DNA of 14,078 bases from Bacillus pseudomycoides DSM 12442 (GTDB lineage Bacteria; Bacillota; Bacilli; Bacillales; Bacillaceae_G). Both the position numbers and the translations under genes were made by a program. The stretch is taken from the NCBI RefSeq assembly GCF_000161455.1, contig NZ_CM000745.1, positions 5,401,210 through 5,415,287 of the forward strand. The letters are read 5' to 3'. This document shows positions 1 through 6,937 of this stretch, one piece after another; the first letter of the stretch is position 1; each line of letters starts with the position of its first letter. The notes beneath the pieces are model-generated. The model did no database searches, had not been told where the DNA came from, and was given only the letters and a program-made list of their open reading frames with translations.

Positions 1-430
1 GCTTCTCTCTTTTTAACATTTCTTTCATCGCTAACCGGGTGACATCCATTAATTTTGTTTCATCTACAGTACGTGTTCTAGGATCGTACACGCCATGTTC
101 AGCGAGCCAGTCATTATCAAAAGTGATGACATCTTGCCACATAATACTTTTATTTTTTTGAGCGAGCTGAAACATCTTTTTTAGGTCTTTCTTTTCATTT
201 TCCTTTAAACCGTTACTATGCTCTGTGAAGAGCGAAGATGTCTTCTCTGCATCTCCCATATAATCCTGATACAGAGAAAACATTTTCTCATGTGCTTCCC
301 CTTCTCTTTTCGCATCTTCTCGGTCAACGTACTCCACATAATCCTGAAATGTCTTTCCATCTGCCGTAACAAAACGAGACACTGTCACCACACCAGGCGT
401 CACCGTTGCTTGTGAAGGAGTTTGGCTCAT
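1..430 (-). CDS. MobP2/MobL-type conjugative relaxase, N-terminal part (runs off the window)
   Basis: The reading frame is open from the ATG at 430 to the window edge (143 residues). It begins MSQTPSQATVTPGVV and then has VSRFVTADGKTFQDYVEYVD, a Y-Q-D-Y-M-G block, a SLFTEH block, a KNKSIMWQDVITFDNDWL block and an ending KLMDVTRLAMKEMLKRE. These blocks are what I remember from the N-terminus of Firmicutes MobP2/MobL relaxases, which nick oriT and pilot the strand into the transfer channel. The metal-binding histidines and the rest of the protein lie outside the window. The ATG overlaps the stop of the upstream RHH-like gene by 4 bases (ATGA), implying translational coupling in a relaxosome operon. 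No lesion is visible in this part. The family assignment is from memory, not a search. Confidence 0.7.
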   Translation of the reverse strand, partial: MSQTPSQATVTPGVVTVSRFVTADGKTFQDYVEYVDREDAKREGEAHEKMFSLYQDYMGDAEKTSSLFTEHSNGLKENEKKDLKKMFQLAQKNKSIMWQDVITFDNDWLAEHGVYDPRTRTVDETKLMDVTRLAMKEMLKREK

Positions 431-684
431 ACCTCATCATCCTGCGTCATCATTTGTAAAAAGGCATTCATTTCTTTTACAGCTTCGAAACAACTTTCCA
501 TCGCATAGATATTTTTTTCTAGCAACTGTTGAAGATACAATTCACGATTTTGTTGTTCACGATAGAATGCTAATGTTTCAAGTTTCCCTTGTAAGAATTT
601 ATCTCTTGAAAGTCCTTTTGCCTTTGCAATTTCATCAATTCGTTTCACCGCAATTGGATTCATATTTCGAACTCTTATCTCCAT
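427..684 (-). CDS. Small ribbon-helix-helix-like relaxosome accessory protein
   Basis: 85 residues when started at the ATG at 684, which follows a strong GGAGGAGG (693-700) by 8 bases; longer starts would run into the Shine-Dalgarno. The protein opens with a short strand-like MEIRVRNMNP, then two helices around residues 10-40 (IAVKRIDEIAKAKG, then LSRDKFLQGKLE), the arrangement of a ribbon-helix-helix DNA-binding domain. The rest is a predicted helix rich in E, Q and L that could oligomerise. It sits between an oriT-like repeat array (818-933) and the relaxase gene, with which it overlaps by 4 bases. Inference: it binds the upstream direct repeats and recruits the relaxase. Another antitoxin-type RHH protein is possible, but there is no toxin gene next to it. 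Confidence 0.6.
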   Translation of the reverse strand: MEIRVRNMNPIAVKRIDEIAKAKGLSRDKFLQGKLETLAFYREQQNRELYLQQLLEKNIYAMESCFEAVKEMNAFLQMMTQDDEV

Positions 685-747
685 TTTCATTTCCTCCTCC
701 AAATTTGGGATCTCCACTAAAAATAGTGAGAAGAGCATAAGGGGTTT

Positions 748-802
748 TTGTTCCCACCTAGGGTGTGAAGCTAGGCAAAGCCTAGCAAAACCGTGGGAAC
801 AA
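748..802. other. Candidate oriT: nested inverted repeats
   Basis: Perfect 10-bp arms TTGTTCCCAC (748-757) and GTGGGAACAA (793-802) enclose a second perfect hairpin, GCTAGGC (770-776) AAA GCCTAGC (780-786). Nested inverted repeats upstream of an accessory/relaxase gene pair are typical of oriT regions. The nick site cannot be read from sequence alone. The structure lies between the end of the coiled-coil gene and the RHH gene, directly beside four phased direct repeats. Confidence 0.5.
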
Positions 803-817
803 GAAGAACTCCGAAAA

Positions 818-933
818 GTCGAGTCGAGGTCGACTCAAATCCCCCTCTAGTTGAGTCACGGTCGAGTCACTTTTCTGCTCAGGTTGACTCGAGGTGGAGT
901 CGTAAACATAGAAAGTTGAGTCATGGTCGACCC
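818..933. repeat. Four helically phased 19-bp direct repeats (relaxosome binding array)
   Basis: Four 19-bp units start at 818, 850, 883 and 915, a spacing of 32, 33 and 32 bp (about three helical turns). The typical unit is GTTGAGTCACGGTCGAGTC. Each unit is itself two direct 8-mers of form GTYGASTC separated by 3 bp, an 11-bp internal period. All eight half-sites would therefore face the same side of the helix. This fits cooperative binding of an RHH-type protein such as the product of the gene at 427-684. The array is much more GC-rich than its surroundings. Confidence 0.75.
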
Positions 934-941
934 AACTTTTT

Positions 942-1814
942 TCACGAATGCTCTACATCTTTTGCCTTCTCATCTAATTTTTTAATCTTTTCTCTGACTT
1001 GCCCTTGCTCCCATTTATATAGTTCAACCTTCTCTTTTGACTGGCTAATATTCGTTTCTTTTGAGTTGATTTTTGCGTCGGTTTCCATTTTTTCTGTTTC
1101 AGTTTGGTACTTAGAATCGTTCTTCCATTCTGTGATTTGCTCTTGCCACTGTGTTTGTTTAGAGCTTTCTTGCTTCATGACTTCATCGTACTGTTTTACT
1201 TTATCTTTTAAGATTTTTTGTTCCATACCGATAAACACTTTCGTATACGTACCTTTACTCTTTTGTGAAATGCCCTCTTCTATTTCTGTTTTCTTTTGGT
1301 CGGAGAAGAAGGATTTTAAGAACGTTTGCTTTTCATCTTCCTTTGAAGTTTCCTTTTCTTTTTCTGTCTTTTGCTTCGTTTCTACTGTCACATCTGGATT
1401 ATTTTTTTCAAATACATCAAGTGCAACTGCTTGCCATTTTGATGATAATTCTTTCACTTGTACAACCAAATTTTTATCATCCTGATACACAACTTTTACT
1501 GGTAATTGAAGATTTGGATTTGCTTTTTCCTGTGCTTGAAATTGATAGTGTTCTCCATCTCCTCCCTCTACATGAAGAAACATTTCTATTGTATGGGAAG
1601 CTGGATCATATGCTCTTTTCTCTATCGTCATTGTTCGATTTCCAAATAACGTAACCGGCTTTTTCAACTCTGTATGATAGACCGGTTCTTCATAGGGTAA
1701 ATATAATTTCGAAGTAAAAAAACCGAAAAAACCAACAAACATAAATCCAACAATTAAACCGTATATCCATGATTTTTTACGTCTTAAATTCACACTATTA
1801 TTTACAACTTCCAT
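942..1814 (-). CDS. Membrane-anchored coiled-coil protein of the transfer module
   Basis: 290 residues. A basic N-terminus (LRRKKS) is followed by one transmembrane helix at about residues 16-35 (WIYGLIVGFMFVGFFGFF), then a mixed alpha/beta section to about residue 140 (VYHTELKKPVTLFGNR, IEMFLHVEGGDGEHYQF) and a long, highly charged K/E/Q-rich tail predicted as coiled coil. The expected topology is N-in with the bulk outside. I do not recognise a named family, although single-pass proteins with such a layout occur beside the VirB8-like gene in Gram-positive conjugation clusters. It follows the VirB8-like gene by 21 bp on the same strand; a GAGGTG sequence precedes the start. It is the last gene before the oriT-like repeats. 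A structural role in the channel is inference from context. Confidence 0.6.
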   Translation of the reverse strand: MEVVNNSVNLRRKKSWIYGLIVGFMFVGFFGFFTSKLYLPYEEPVYHTELKKPVTLFGNRTMTIEKRAYDPASHTIEMFLHVEGGDGEHYQFQAQEKANPNLQLPVKVVYQDDKNLVVQVKELSSKWQAVALDVFEKNNPDVTVETKQKTEKEKETSKEDEKQTFLKSFFSDQKKTEIEEGISQKSKGTYTKVFIGMEQKILKDKVKQYDEVMKQESSKQTQWQEQITEWKNDSKYQTETEKMETDAKINSKETNISQSKEKVELYKWEQGQVREKIKKLDEKAKDVEHS

Positions 1815-1835
1815 TTACTCAACACCTCACTTTTT

Positions 1836-2435
1836 TTAAGATGTAACGAGCTGAACCGCTAGTTCTTCTACATTGGTTACTTGCCAACTCTCTTGATTTT
1901 TTTGCACCGTTACTTTCATAACATTTTTCGTTTTATCTGTTGTCCCATTCGCTCCAATCGTCACTGTATTTTGAAATTCTGCAACGACTTCTACCTGTGA
2001 AGCACCAATCCTATAGGCTTGTAAGTATAACTTCATATCAGATGGCTTAGATATATATGTGTCTCCCATTTCAAATGTATCCGTTGGATAAAAAAGCTGA
2101 AACACTTCATCCTTCATTAATTTTTTTGCTTGTTCTCTTCGCCCTTCATATCCTTGTTTTTCTCGATGAAATGATAGTTGAATAAACTTTTCTACCGCTG
2201 AAAGATATGATAATCGCTCTTGTTCCTGTTCTGAAGGAAGTGTTTCTTTCACCTTCTTTTTCAGCTCTTCATTTTCAGTTTTTAACACCTGATTACGAAT
2301 TTTTAATTGCTTTACATCACCCGTCTCATCGTTACGATAATACAAAAAGATGTTCAAAAAAGTAACGCCTGCAATGACAATCGCAAGCGTTAAAAACCAG
2401 ACTTTTCTTTTATCTTTTTCATTCGTTTCACTCAC
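1836..2435 (-). CDS. VirB8/TcpC-like conjugation channel protein
   Basis: 199 residues from a GTG at 2435, preceded by AAGGAGG (2444-2450) at 8 bases. A short charged N-terminus (NEKDKRK) leads into one transmembrane helix at about 12-32, then a coiled-coil linker at about 42-70 (LKIRNQVLKTENEELKKKV), then a soluble domain of helices followed by strands (YLSAVEKFIQLSF near 77-90; VEVVAEFQNTVTIG and MKVTVQKNQESWQVTNVEEL near the end). This anchor plus NTF2-like layout is that of VirB8/TcpC/Orf13 proteins, which scaffold the type IV secretion channel on the outer face of the membrane. It lies immediately after the NlpC/P60 gene, as in many Gram-positive conjugative elements. The family call rests on architecture and position. 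Confidence 0.6.
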   Translation of the reverse strand: MSETNEKDKRKVWFLTLAIVIAGVTFLNIFLYYRNDETGDVKQLKIRNQVLKTENEELKKKVKETLPSEQEQERLSYLSAVEKFIQLSFHREKQGYEGRREQAKKLMKDEVFQLFYPTDTFEMGDTYISKPSDMKLYLQAYRIGASQVEVVAEFQNTVTIGANGTTDKTKNVMKVTVQKNQESWQVTNVEELAVQLVTS

Positions 2436-2484
2436 TGATTCCGCCTCCTTAACTTGTAATCTCTTATCCAGTTTTGTTATCGTT

Positions 2485-2958
2485 TTAATAACGTCTCACA
2501 TGTCCTTTAAACACTTTAGCCCAGTATGGATTCGATACAATTTCAATTGAGACACCTTTATTCGTTTGACAACCAATGAAAGTATTTTGGTCAATTACAA
2601 TTCCAACATGACCGTCATGTTTATACGTATCAAAGAAAATAACATCACCAGCTTTCATTTCCATTGGTGAGATTTGTGTACCAATTTTATTTAAGGTTTC
2701 TGTACTTACAGCTCCCATTGGACTCACATTCATTCCGACCTGTTCAAATGCCCAACGTACAAAACTGCTACAATCAAAAATCCCTCTTGCAATGTCATTT
2801 GTGTTACGTCCACCACCAAATACATACGTAGAACGTCCAATCCATTGACGCCCTACATCGGCAACTTGCGAGCCAGAAGAACCGCCTCCTGCGCTCCCTC
2901 CACCGCCATTTACTGGTGCACCAGGTATATAATATTTCAACACGGCATCCACATATAA
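2485..2958 (-). pseudogene. NlpC/P60 domain of a CwlT/TcpG-like cell-wall hydrolase, 5' exon lost
   Basis: The frame (155 residues if read from the GTG at 2952) has no Shine-Dalgarno and begins exactly at the 3' end of a group II intron. Reading back two more codons gives L-Y-V-D-A-V-L-K-Y-Y, which resembles the end of a lysozyme-like domain, followed by a Gly/Ser linker (about residues 16-28) and a full NlpC/P60 peptidase. The catalytic Cys is in FDCSSF (C61) and the His in HVGIVI (H115). CwlT/TcpG-type enzymes combine a muramidase and an NlpC/P60 endopeptidase to open peptidoglycan for the transfer apparatus. Here the muramidase half is absent from the window, so the product is probably not made or not exported. 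The peptidase domain itself looks intact. Confidence 0.7.
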
Positions 2959-3019
2959 GTAGAGTAAGCACCCAACGCCTTGCTACATTACTGTAGTAGG
3001 TTTTCAAGTGCTCCTCCCC

Positions 3020-3053
3020 GAACCGGACTTACATCTCTCAATGTATCCGGCTC
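3020..3053 (-). ncRNA. Group II intron domain V (catalytic hairpin)
   Basis: On the minus strand the 34-nt segment begins GAGCCGGATAC and ends GTAAGTCCGGTTC. GAGCCGGA pairs with TCCGGTTC, with an inner ATAC/GTAA-side bulge and a GAGA-type cap. The length (34 nt), the AGC triad near the 5' end and the terminal GTTC are the diagnostic features of domain V. A domain VI-like stem (GAGCAC with GTGCTT) follows to about 2964. It is preserved although the intron is truncated. Confidence 0.75.
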
Positions 3054-3068
3054 TCCATCTGTCTCCTG

Positions 3069-3932
3069 CTAGACTTCTCCTTTGTGCCTTTTAACGTGGC
3101 ACTCTTTACATAACGCTATGGTTTTACGATTCCTTGAAACCATACGTTTCTCTAGAAAGGATTTGTTCGGCTTATTTTTAATGTCTTTCAATCTCTTTAC
3201 GTGATGCATATGAATTGTGGTATTAGTTTTCCCACACAACTCACATTGTTCTGCTTTGATTCGATCAGAGAGTTTCGTTTCACTTAGCACATATTTTGTA
3301 TCTGGAATTAAATCCAAGGTCGCTTCTTTTGACTGTTTCTCTCGGGGAAAACTACGTTCAATAAAATGGGTTTGCTTTTCTCCTCGAGATGTTTTATATG
3401 TGACAGTAAATCGTCTATTTTTCTCATAGCGTTTTCGATTCTCTTTTGTTTTAACTCTATACTTAGATGCAAATGTTTTTAGCATAGAGTAATACATAAA
3501 GTAAGCAAAACGATGCATATGATTGCTCACGTTTTCTGCTAGCCGATAATAGTTGTACAATCCTCTTATTTCACTGTTATATTGAGCGACAATCTCTAAA
3601 TCTTCATTATGAATGAAGTACCCTCTTTCTTTTGGCATCCAAGTGCCATCGGCACTCATTTTAATAGCTTGGTATTTCTTTAACTTGTTGACCCAAGCTT
3701 CGTGAGGCATTTTCAATTGAACTTTTCCATTAAGGTATCTACATACTCTTCCAATCGCATCTTTTCGAGGTTCACTTCCTCTAAAAATACGAATGTTGTA
3801 ACCGAGAAATCCTGCATGTTTTTCGGAAGCATGGGTAATAAGCGTTTTTTCTTGTGACAATTCCAATTGAAGTGTTTCCATTAGATATTCAGTCAATGTT
3901 TCCTTAATATTTCTTGCATCGTACTTCGAGCC
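3069..3932 (-). pseudogene. Group II intron-encoded protein, C-terminal fragment (RT end, maturase domain X, HNH)
   Basis: The fragment enters at G-S-K-Y-D-A-R-N-I-K and continues TLTEYLMETLQLELSQEKTL, ITHASEKHAGFLGY, the end of the reverse transcriptase domain. A maturase domain X section follows (GLYNYYRLAENVSNHMHRF). The C-terminus is an HNH endonuclease domain with CELC, HMHH and CKECHVKRH, a complete zinc/HNH signature. The first available start is a TTG at 3896 (275 residues), with no convincing Shine-Dalgarno. The catalytic YADD motif and everything before it are absent, so reverse transcriptase activity is lost. The frame is continuous with the VirB4-like frame upstream apart from a TAA at 3954-3956, which fits a fusion by deletion. 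Confidence 0.75.
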
Positions 3933-3953
3933 AATATCTAGGTTGTTGCTGTC

Positions 3954-4943
3954 TTATTGCATAATGAATTTGTACTGTGTTAATTCAAATAGCTTCTTAA
4001 TCTCTTCTACTGCTGCTAAACTAGCATCCTCTGGAACAAAGTCACGAATCGAATGACTCGCAAATACAATGCCTGCAAAATATTTTCGAGCTTCTCGGCT
4101 AAACTTGATCGTGAACTGCACCGCATGTTGACTTCGTTCACTCGTATTAATTAAATGATGAGCTTCATCCATAATGATGAGATACCGAATGACATCTTCA
4201 AATTGTATTTCTTTTCTATCAAAGGCTTTCCACTGTGGCTTTCCGTTTTCTAACATCTCATCCCACATCAAGTTCATAACGCTGAAAATCTGAGCTTGAT
4301 AGATTTCCGGTTTTAAACTCATCAGGTGGCGCAATGAAAAAAAGACGATTTTCTCTTTTGAGAAATCGTCTATCGTTGAAATGCCATTAAATAAGTGTCC
4401 AAAATTATCTACTAAATTGATTAGATTTAATTCAATCAACTCTAACCGTTTCTTACGAGTATCGCTGACATTAGAACGGTGAATTCCCTTTTCTATATCT
4501 TCATATAGTTCTGTGCGAACAAGATACAAATAATTTGAGAAAATAGGATACTCGTTCGCTAACAAACCTGTAATATTATTTTCCGCACCTGGTTCATCAT
4601 TCCACAGTTCCTTTTCCACATACATTTTACGAAGTAAATTCTCATATTCTTTAATTTCATCATCCTTTGCTTCTGGTGCAATAAAACGATAAAAGATACT
4701 AAGTTTAGATAGATGTTGAGTAAAGGATACTTCTTCTGTTTCAGCCGTTTTATATACTTGGAGTGGATTGATTTGTCCTTGCGATCCATCTAATGCAATT
4801 TGCTTCCCGTTATACTCTTGCACAATATCTTCAAACTCACCTGTAATATCAAAGCCTCGAATCTTATACCCCTTCATTGCATTATCACTCATGATTTTTT
4901 TCAGTAAAGTAGATTTACCCGCACCCATCTTTCCGATAACCAC
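3954..4943 (-). CDS. VirB4-like conjugation ATPase, nucleotide-binding half (gene split and 3'-truncated)
   Basis: 329 residues if started at the GTG at 4943. Walker A is GKMGAGKST at residues 4-12 and Walker B is LIIMDEAHH at about 255-263, the signature of VirB4/TrbE/TcpF-type ATPases that energise type IV secretion channels at the cytoplasmic membrane. The frame continues directly from the preceding reading frame, interrupted only by one in-frame TAA (4950-4952) just before Walker A, and there is no Shine-Dalgarno for the GTG. It ends YKFIMQ at a second TAA (3954-3956). Beyond it the codons D-S-N-N-L-D-I continue the VirB4-like sense before passing into the intron fragment. The normal C-terminus is missing. 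Most likely a decayed gene; a sequencing error at either stop cannot be excluded. Confidence 0.75.
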   Translation of the reverse strand: MVIGKMGAGKSTLLKKIMSDNAMKGYKIRGFDITGEFEDIVQEYNGKQIALDGSQGQINPLQVYKTAETEEVSFTQHLSKLSIFYRFIAPEAKDDEIKEYENLLRKMYVEKELWNDEPGAENNITGLLANEYPIFSNYLYLVRTELYEDIEKGIHRSNVSDTRKKRLELIELNLINLVDNFGHLFNGISTIDDFSKEKIVFFSLRHLMSLKPEIYQAQIFSVMNLMWDEMLENGKPQWKAFDRKEIQFEDVIRYLIIMDEAHHLINTSERSQHAVQFTIKFSREARKYFAGIVFASHSIRDFVPEDASLAAVEEIKKLFELTQYKFIMQ

Positions 4944-4949
4944 GCCATT

Positions 4950-5711
4950 TTAACTTTTACGTTGTTTATCTTTATGGAACAAATCAAAAATGACACTCCC
5001 CTTTGTCTTGGTTGTGCCATAGTAAATACCATATGGGTCATTTAGAAATGTAAAGTGAAATGGGAATCCCCCTGCTAAAGCAAGAGCTGGTATTTCTTTC
5101 CCATTTCGTTTATTAATATATTTCTTCTGCATCTTAAAACTTGATGTTATAGAAGCCCATTCATGTTCTTGTTCATTTAGGAATATGGCACCTCTAAAAT
5201 TATAAGATTCTATTGTTTCCATGACTTCTTTTGCTTGTTTTTCTAGCTCTGCCATCGTTCGTGCTGAAATATAAATGCGTAAATGTACTCGCTTCAGCAC
5301 CTCGCCTTTTGATACTTGCTGATATAACGTTTCTAACTCACTAAACTGTTGTTCCGCTTCAATTCGCTCAATATTATCTTTAGCGTTCGCATGGCGAACG
5401 CTTTGTTCTGCCATTGATTTATTAATCGATTCAACCACAATTTTTCGGCTATCACTGATAATATCAAGCGTTGTAATAACATTTGGCATATTCATGATTG
5501 GTTCTAACCAAAAATCATTTACCGTTGTTTGATACCCATATACATGAATGCAGGTTTGTAATCCATCTCCACCTTGAACATATACTTCTTGGAATTTAAT
5601 CCCCCCTTGTGGCTGAATCTTGGCAACCAATTCCTTATTGATTTGTTTCTTTTCTTTTTTCTCTTCGTTCTTTTGTTTTCTCTTAAAAAACTGAAATACA
5701 GACACGTTCAT
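4950..5711 (-). CDS. VirB4-like protein, N-terminal half (ends at in-frame stop before Walker A)
   Basis: About 253 residues from the ATG at 5711 (a GTG codon directly upstream would add one residue). A lysine-rich start (FFKRKQKNEEKKEKKQINK) is followed by a mixed domain (GGIKFQEVYVQGGDGLQTCI, TLDIISDSRKIVVESINKSM), a long helix at about 95-130, another section (HLRIYISARTMAELEKQ) and GFPFHFTFLNDPYGIYYG near the end. The order of a CagE/TrbE-type N-terminal domain followed by a linker into Walker A fits VirB4. The last sense codons (KDKQRKS), then TAA, then N-G-V-V-I-G-K-M-G-A-G-K-S-T lie in one frame with no other bases inserted. This is therefore a nonsense change within one ancestral gene of at least 590 codons. 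It follows the upstream gene by 9 bases. Confidence 0.65.
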   Translation of the reverse strand: MNVSVFQFFKRKQKNEEKKEKKQINKELVAKIQPQGGIKFQEVYVQGGDGLQTCIHVYGYQTTVNDFWLEPIMNMPNVITTLDIISDSRKIVVESINKSMAEQSVRHANAKDNIERIEAEQQFSELETLYQQVSKGEVLKRVHLRIYISARTMAELEKQAKEVMETIESYNFRGAIFLNEQEHEWASITSSFKMQKKYINKRNGKEIPALALAGGFPFHFTFLNDPYGIYYGTTKTKGSVIFDLFHKDKQRKS

Positions 5712-5720
5712 CACCTCTTC

Positions 5721-6317
5721 TTATTTTTTCGTACCAATTTTTGAATTTTGATTATGCAATTTATATAAAATTTCTATCTTCTTTTCCTCTTCCATCTCTA
5801 ACAATGGGATGCATCGTTGCAAGTACCGTTTTGACGATTCCACTCGTTCTTTCACAACAAATTCGTTCTCACCATACACGAATAAAAAGTACTCCCGGTT
5901 TGTGCGCCCCCATTCTAAATACTGAAGTTCTTTCAGTTTTTGTACGAGAAAGCGTTCATATAGCGGATTCTGACATGTTTCAATTTTCTTCAGTAGAAAA
6001 CGTTGTTGCGGTTCCGTAGAAACTGGAAAATTCATCGATACAATCTTGATGGACTCTTGATATGATTGATAATAGTGTGCAAGATGATAAATCGCATATT
6101 CTGCCTCTTCCTCGTTCATCGAATAGATATCTATACCTTGGATCTGTAAGATATCTACAAAACCTTGTTCTTCTCGAAATTCAAAGACACCCGATTCCGT
6201 CATATCAATAATCGGAATTACCTCAGCAATACTCTTTTTGATATGAGGTGGCTTCTCTTTCTTTTTGGATTTTTTTCTTTTTTTCCGTCTTCCCTTTGCT
6301 TCCCGAATCCTCGTCAA
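5721..6317 (-). CDS. VirB4 N-terminal-domain-like protein, 3' part of a frame-broken gene
   Basis: The frame carries a Lys/Arg-rich entry, then IAEVIPIIDMTESGVFEFRE, IQGIDIYSMNEEEAEYAIYH, YQESIKIVSMNFPVST, YLEWGRTNREYFLFVYGE and a final helix. The strand-rich pattern with a predicted 'what limits the signal' strand, a helix over the E-E-A-E-Y stretch, and a paired strand resembles the N-terminal region of conjugative VirB4/TcpF proteins. The first possible start is a TTG at 6317 without a Shine-Dalgarno, and it lies inside the preceding gene. The 6223-6317 overlap is a run of Lys codons with two A7 tracts. The two frames differ by +1, so the simplest reading is one ancestral gene (5721-6570, about 283 residues) with an indel or a slippage site. 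Confidence 0.55.
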   Translation of the reverse strand: MTRIREAKGRRKKRKKSKKKEKPPHIKKSIAEVIPIIDMTESGVFEFREEQGFVDILQIQGIDIYSMNEEEAEYAIYHLAHYYQSYQESIKIVSMNFPVSTEPQQRFLLKKIETCQNPLYERFLVQKLKELQYLEWGRTNREYFLFVYGENEFVVKERVESSKRYLQRCIPLLEMEEEKKIEILYKLHNQNSKIGTKK

Positions 6318-6570
6318 TCCTCGCTGTTTTTTTCACAACATCTTTCTTCTTTCCAAGATGTTGCATCAAGTTTTTCTTCTTTTTCTTTACCGGCATTTCT
6401 TCTTCTCTCAAAGGAGCAACCGTTGGTTGTGCTTCTTTCTTTTCCTGAAATCCTTTGATTTTTACGACTCCCCCTGGCTTTTTTTCTTGCTTTGGCAACT
6501 CCAGGGACGTCTTGGCTTTACTCTTCTTTTCTACTCCTCTATTCATTTCTTTTTCATTGAATAAGGCCAT
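6223..6570 (-). CDS. Lysine-rich cytoplasmic N-terminal segment of the frame-broken transfer gene
   Basis: 115 residues from the ATG at 6570, which follows AAAGGAGG (6578-6585) by 7 bases; a longer start at 6609 lies upstream of this strong Shine-Dalgarno and is unlikely. It begins MALFNEKEMNRGVEKKSKAK and is almost entirely charged, low-complexity and probably disordered, with no transmembrane segment. The last 25 or so codons (KGKTEKKKKIQKERE onward) overlap the next frame, and the ending YQKEYC looks like out-of-frame read-through. Translation would continue sensibly in the 5721-6317 frame after a +1 shift in the A7-G-A7 tract (around 6271-6285). Its role is unknown apart from its place between the small membrane protein and the VirB4-like gene. 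Confidence 0.5.
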   Translation of the reverse strand: MALFNEKEMNRGVEKKSKAKTSLELPKQEKKPGGVVKIKGFQEKKEAQPTVAPLREEEMPVKKKKKNLMQHLGKKKDVVKKTARIDEDSGSKGKTEKKKKIQKEREATSYQKEYC

Positions 6571-6583
6571 TCCATTTCCTCCT

Positions 6584-6874
6584 TTAGTCTTGTTCCTGGT
6601 CAATTGCACAATACGTAGAACGTTTTCTAGCTAACATAATAAACAGCACCTCAAACATCCGTTTTTGTGGGTTGGTATTGGGACGAACAATTAAAAGGAC
6701 ACCTACAATCAACATAAAAATATAATAGGGAATTTGAAACATCGGATGAACCAAGGGCTTGGTTGTCATGGTGAAAACCACAAGCCCTATAATGAACAAG
6801 AGATCAAAAAGATATAACACTTTGTTGATTTTCAATTCCGTTCGTATTTCTTTTGGAATACGATAGTTTGCCAT
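6584..6874 (-). CDS. Small two-helix membrane protein of the transfer module (PrgI/TcpE position)
   Basis: 96 residues from the ATG at 6874, 8 bases after AAAGGAGG (6883-6890). It begins MANYRIPKEIRTELKINKVL, then has two transmembrane helices (about 21-38, YLFDLLFIIGLVVFTM; about 48-66, PYYIFMLIVGVLLIV) and ends with a cytoplasmic RPNTNPQKRMFEVLFIMLAR. The Y-R-I-P start, paired helices and N-P-Q-K-R block match short proteins that sit just upstream of VirB4 genes in Gram-positive conjugation clusters; I recall them as PrgI-like or DUF5592-type, but this needs a profile search. It would anchor the ATPase at the membrane. No lesion is seen. Its stop lies 13 bases before the next start, so the genes are in one operon. 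Confidence 0.6.
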   Translation of the reverse strand: MANYRIPKEIRTELKINKVLYLFDLLFIIGLVVFTMTTKPLVHPMFQIPYYIFMLIVGVLLIVRPNTNPQKRMFEVLFIMLARKRSTYCAIDQEQD

Positions 6875-6937
6875 TTTCATTTCCTCCTTTTCAAGCGAAA
6901 AAAATAAGCATTCCATGTATGCTTACTGTGTTGTAAT

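Larger units (their letters stand above)
2959..3934 (-). mobile_element. Group II intron remnant, 5' half deleted
   Basis: Three features in the right order on the minus strand identify a bacterial group II intron: the C-terminal part of an intron-encoded reverse transcriptase/maturase (to 3069), a 34-nt domain V (3020-3053) and a domain VI-like stem ending in CTAC at 2959. Downstream codons (TTA TAT GTG GAT) continue the NlpC/P60 gene in frame, so the 3' exon junction is at about 2958/2959. The 5' end, domains I to most of IV and the first half of the maturase are missing: at about 3931-3935 the sequence passes directly from VirB4-like codons into maturase codons. A deletion between virB4 and the intron interior explains this. 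The intron can neither splice nor move by itself. Confidence 0.75.

Noticed and set aside
912..942. Hairpin AAAGTTG…CAACTTT followed by T's on the plus strand
   Set aside because: Looks terminator-like but no plus-strand gene precedes it; it arises partly from the last unit of the repeat array. It might end the minus-strand operon, but only three T's follow in that direction.
793..1485. 230-residue plus-strand open frame starting in the oriT-like repeats
   Set aside because: No ribosome site; it is the complement of the K/E-rich coiled-coil gene, giving Phe/Ser-rich nonsense, and it runs through the repeat array.
4559..4789. 76-residue minus-strand open frame within the VirB4-like gene
   Set aside because: Out-of-frame shadow; no ribosome site and no domain.
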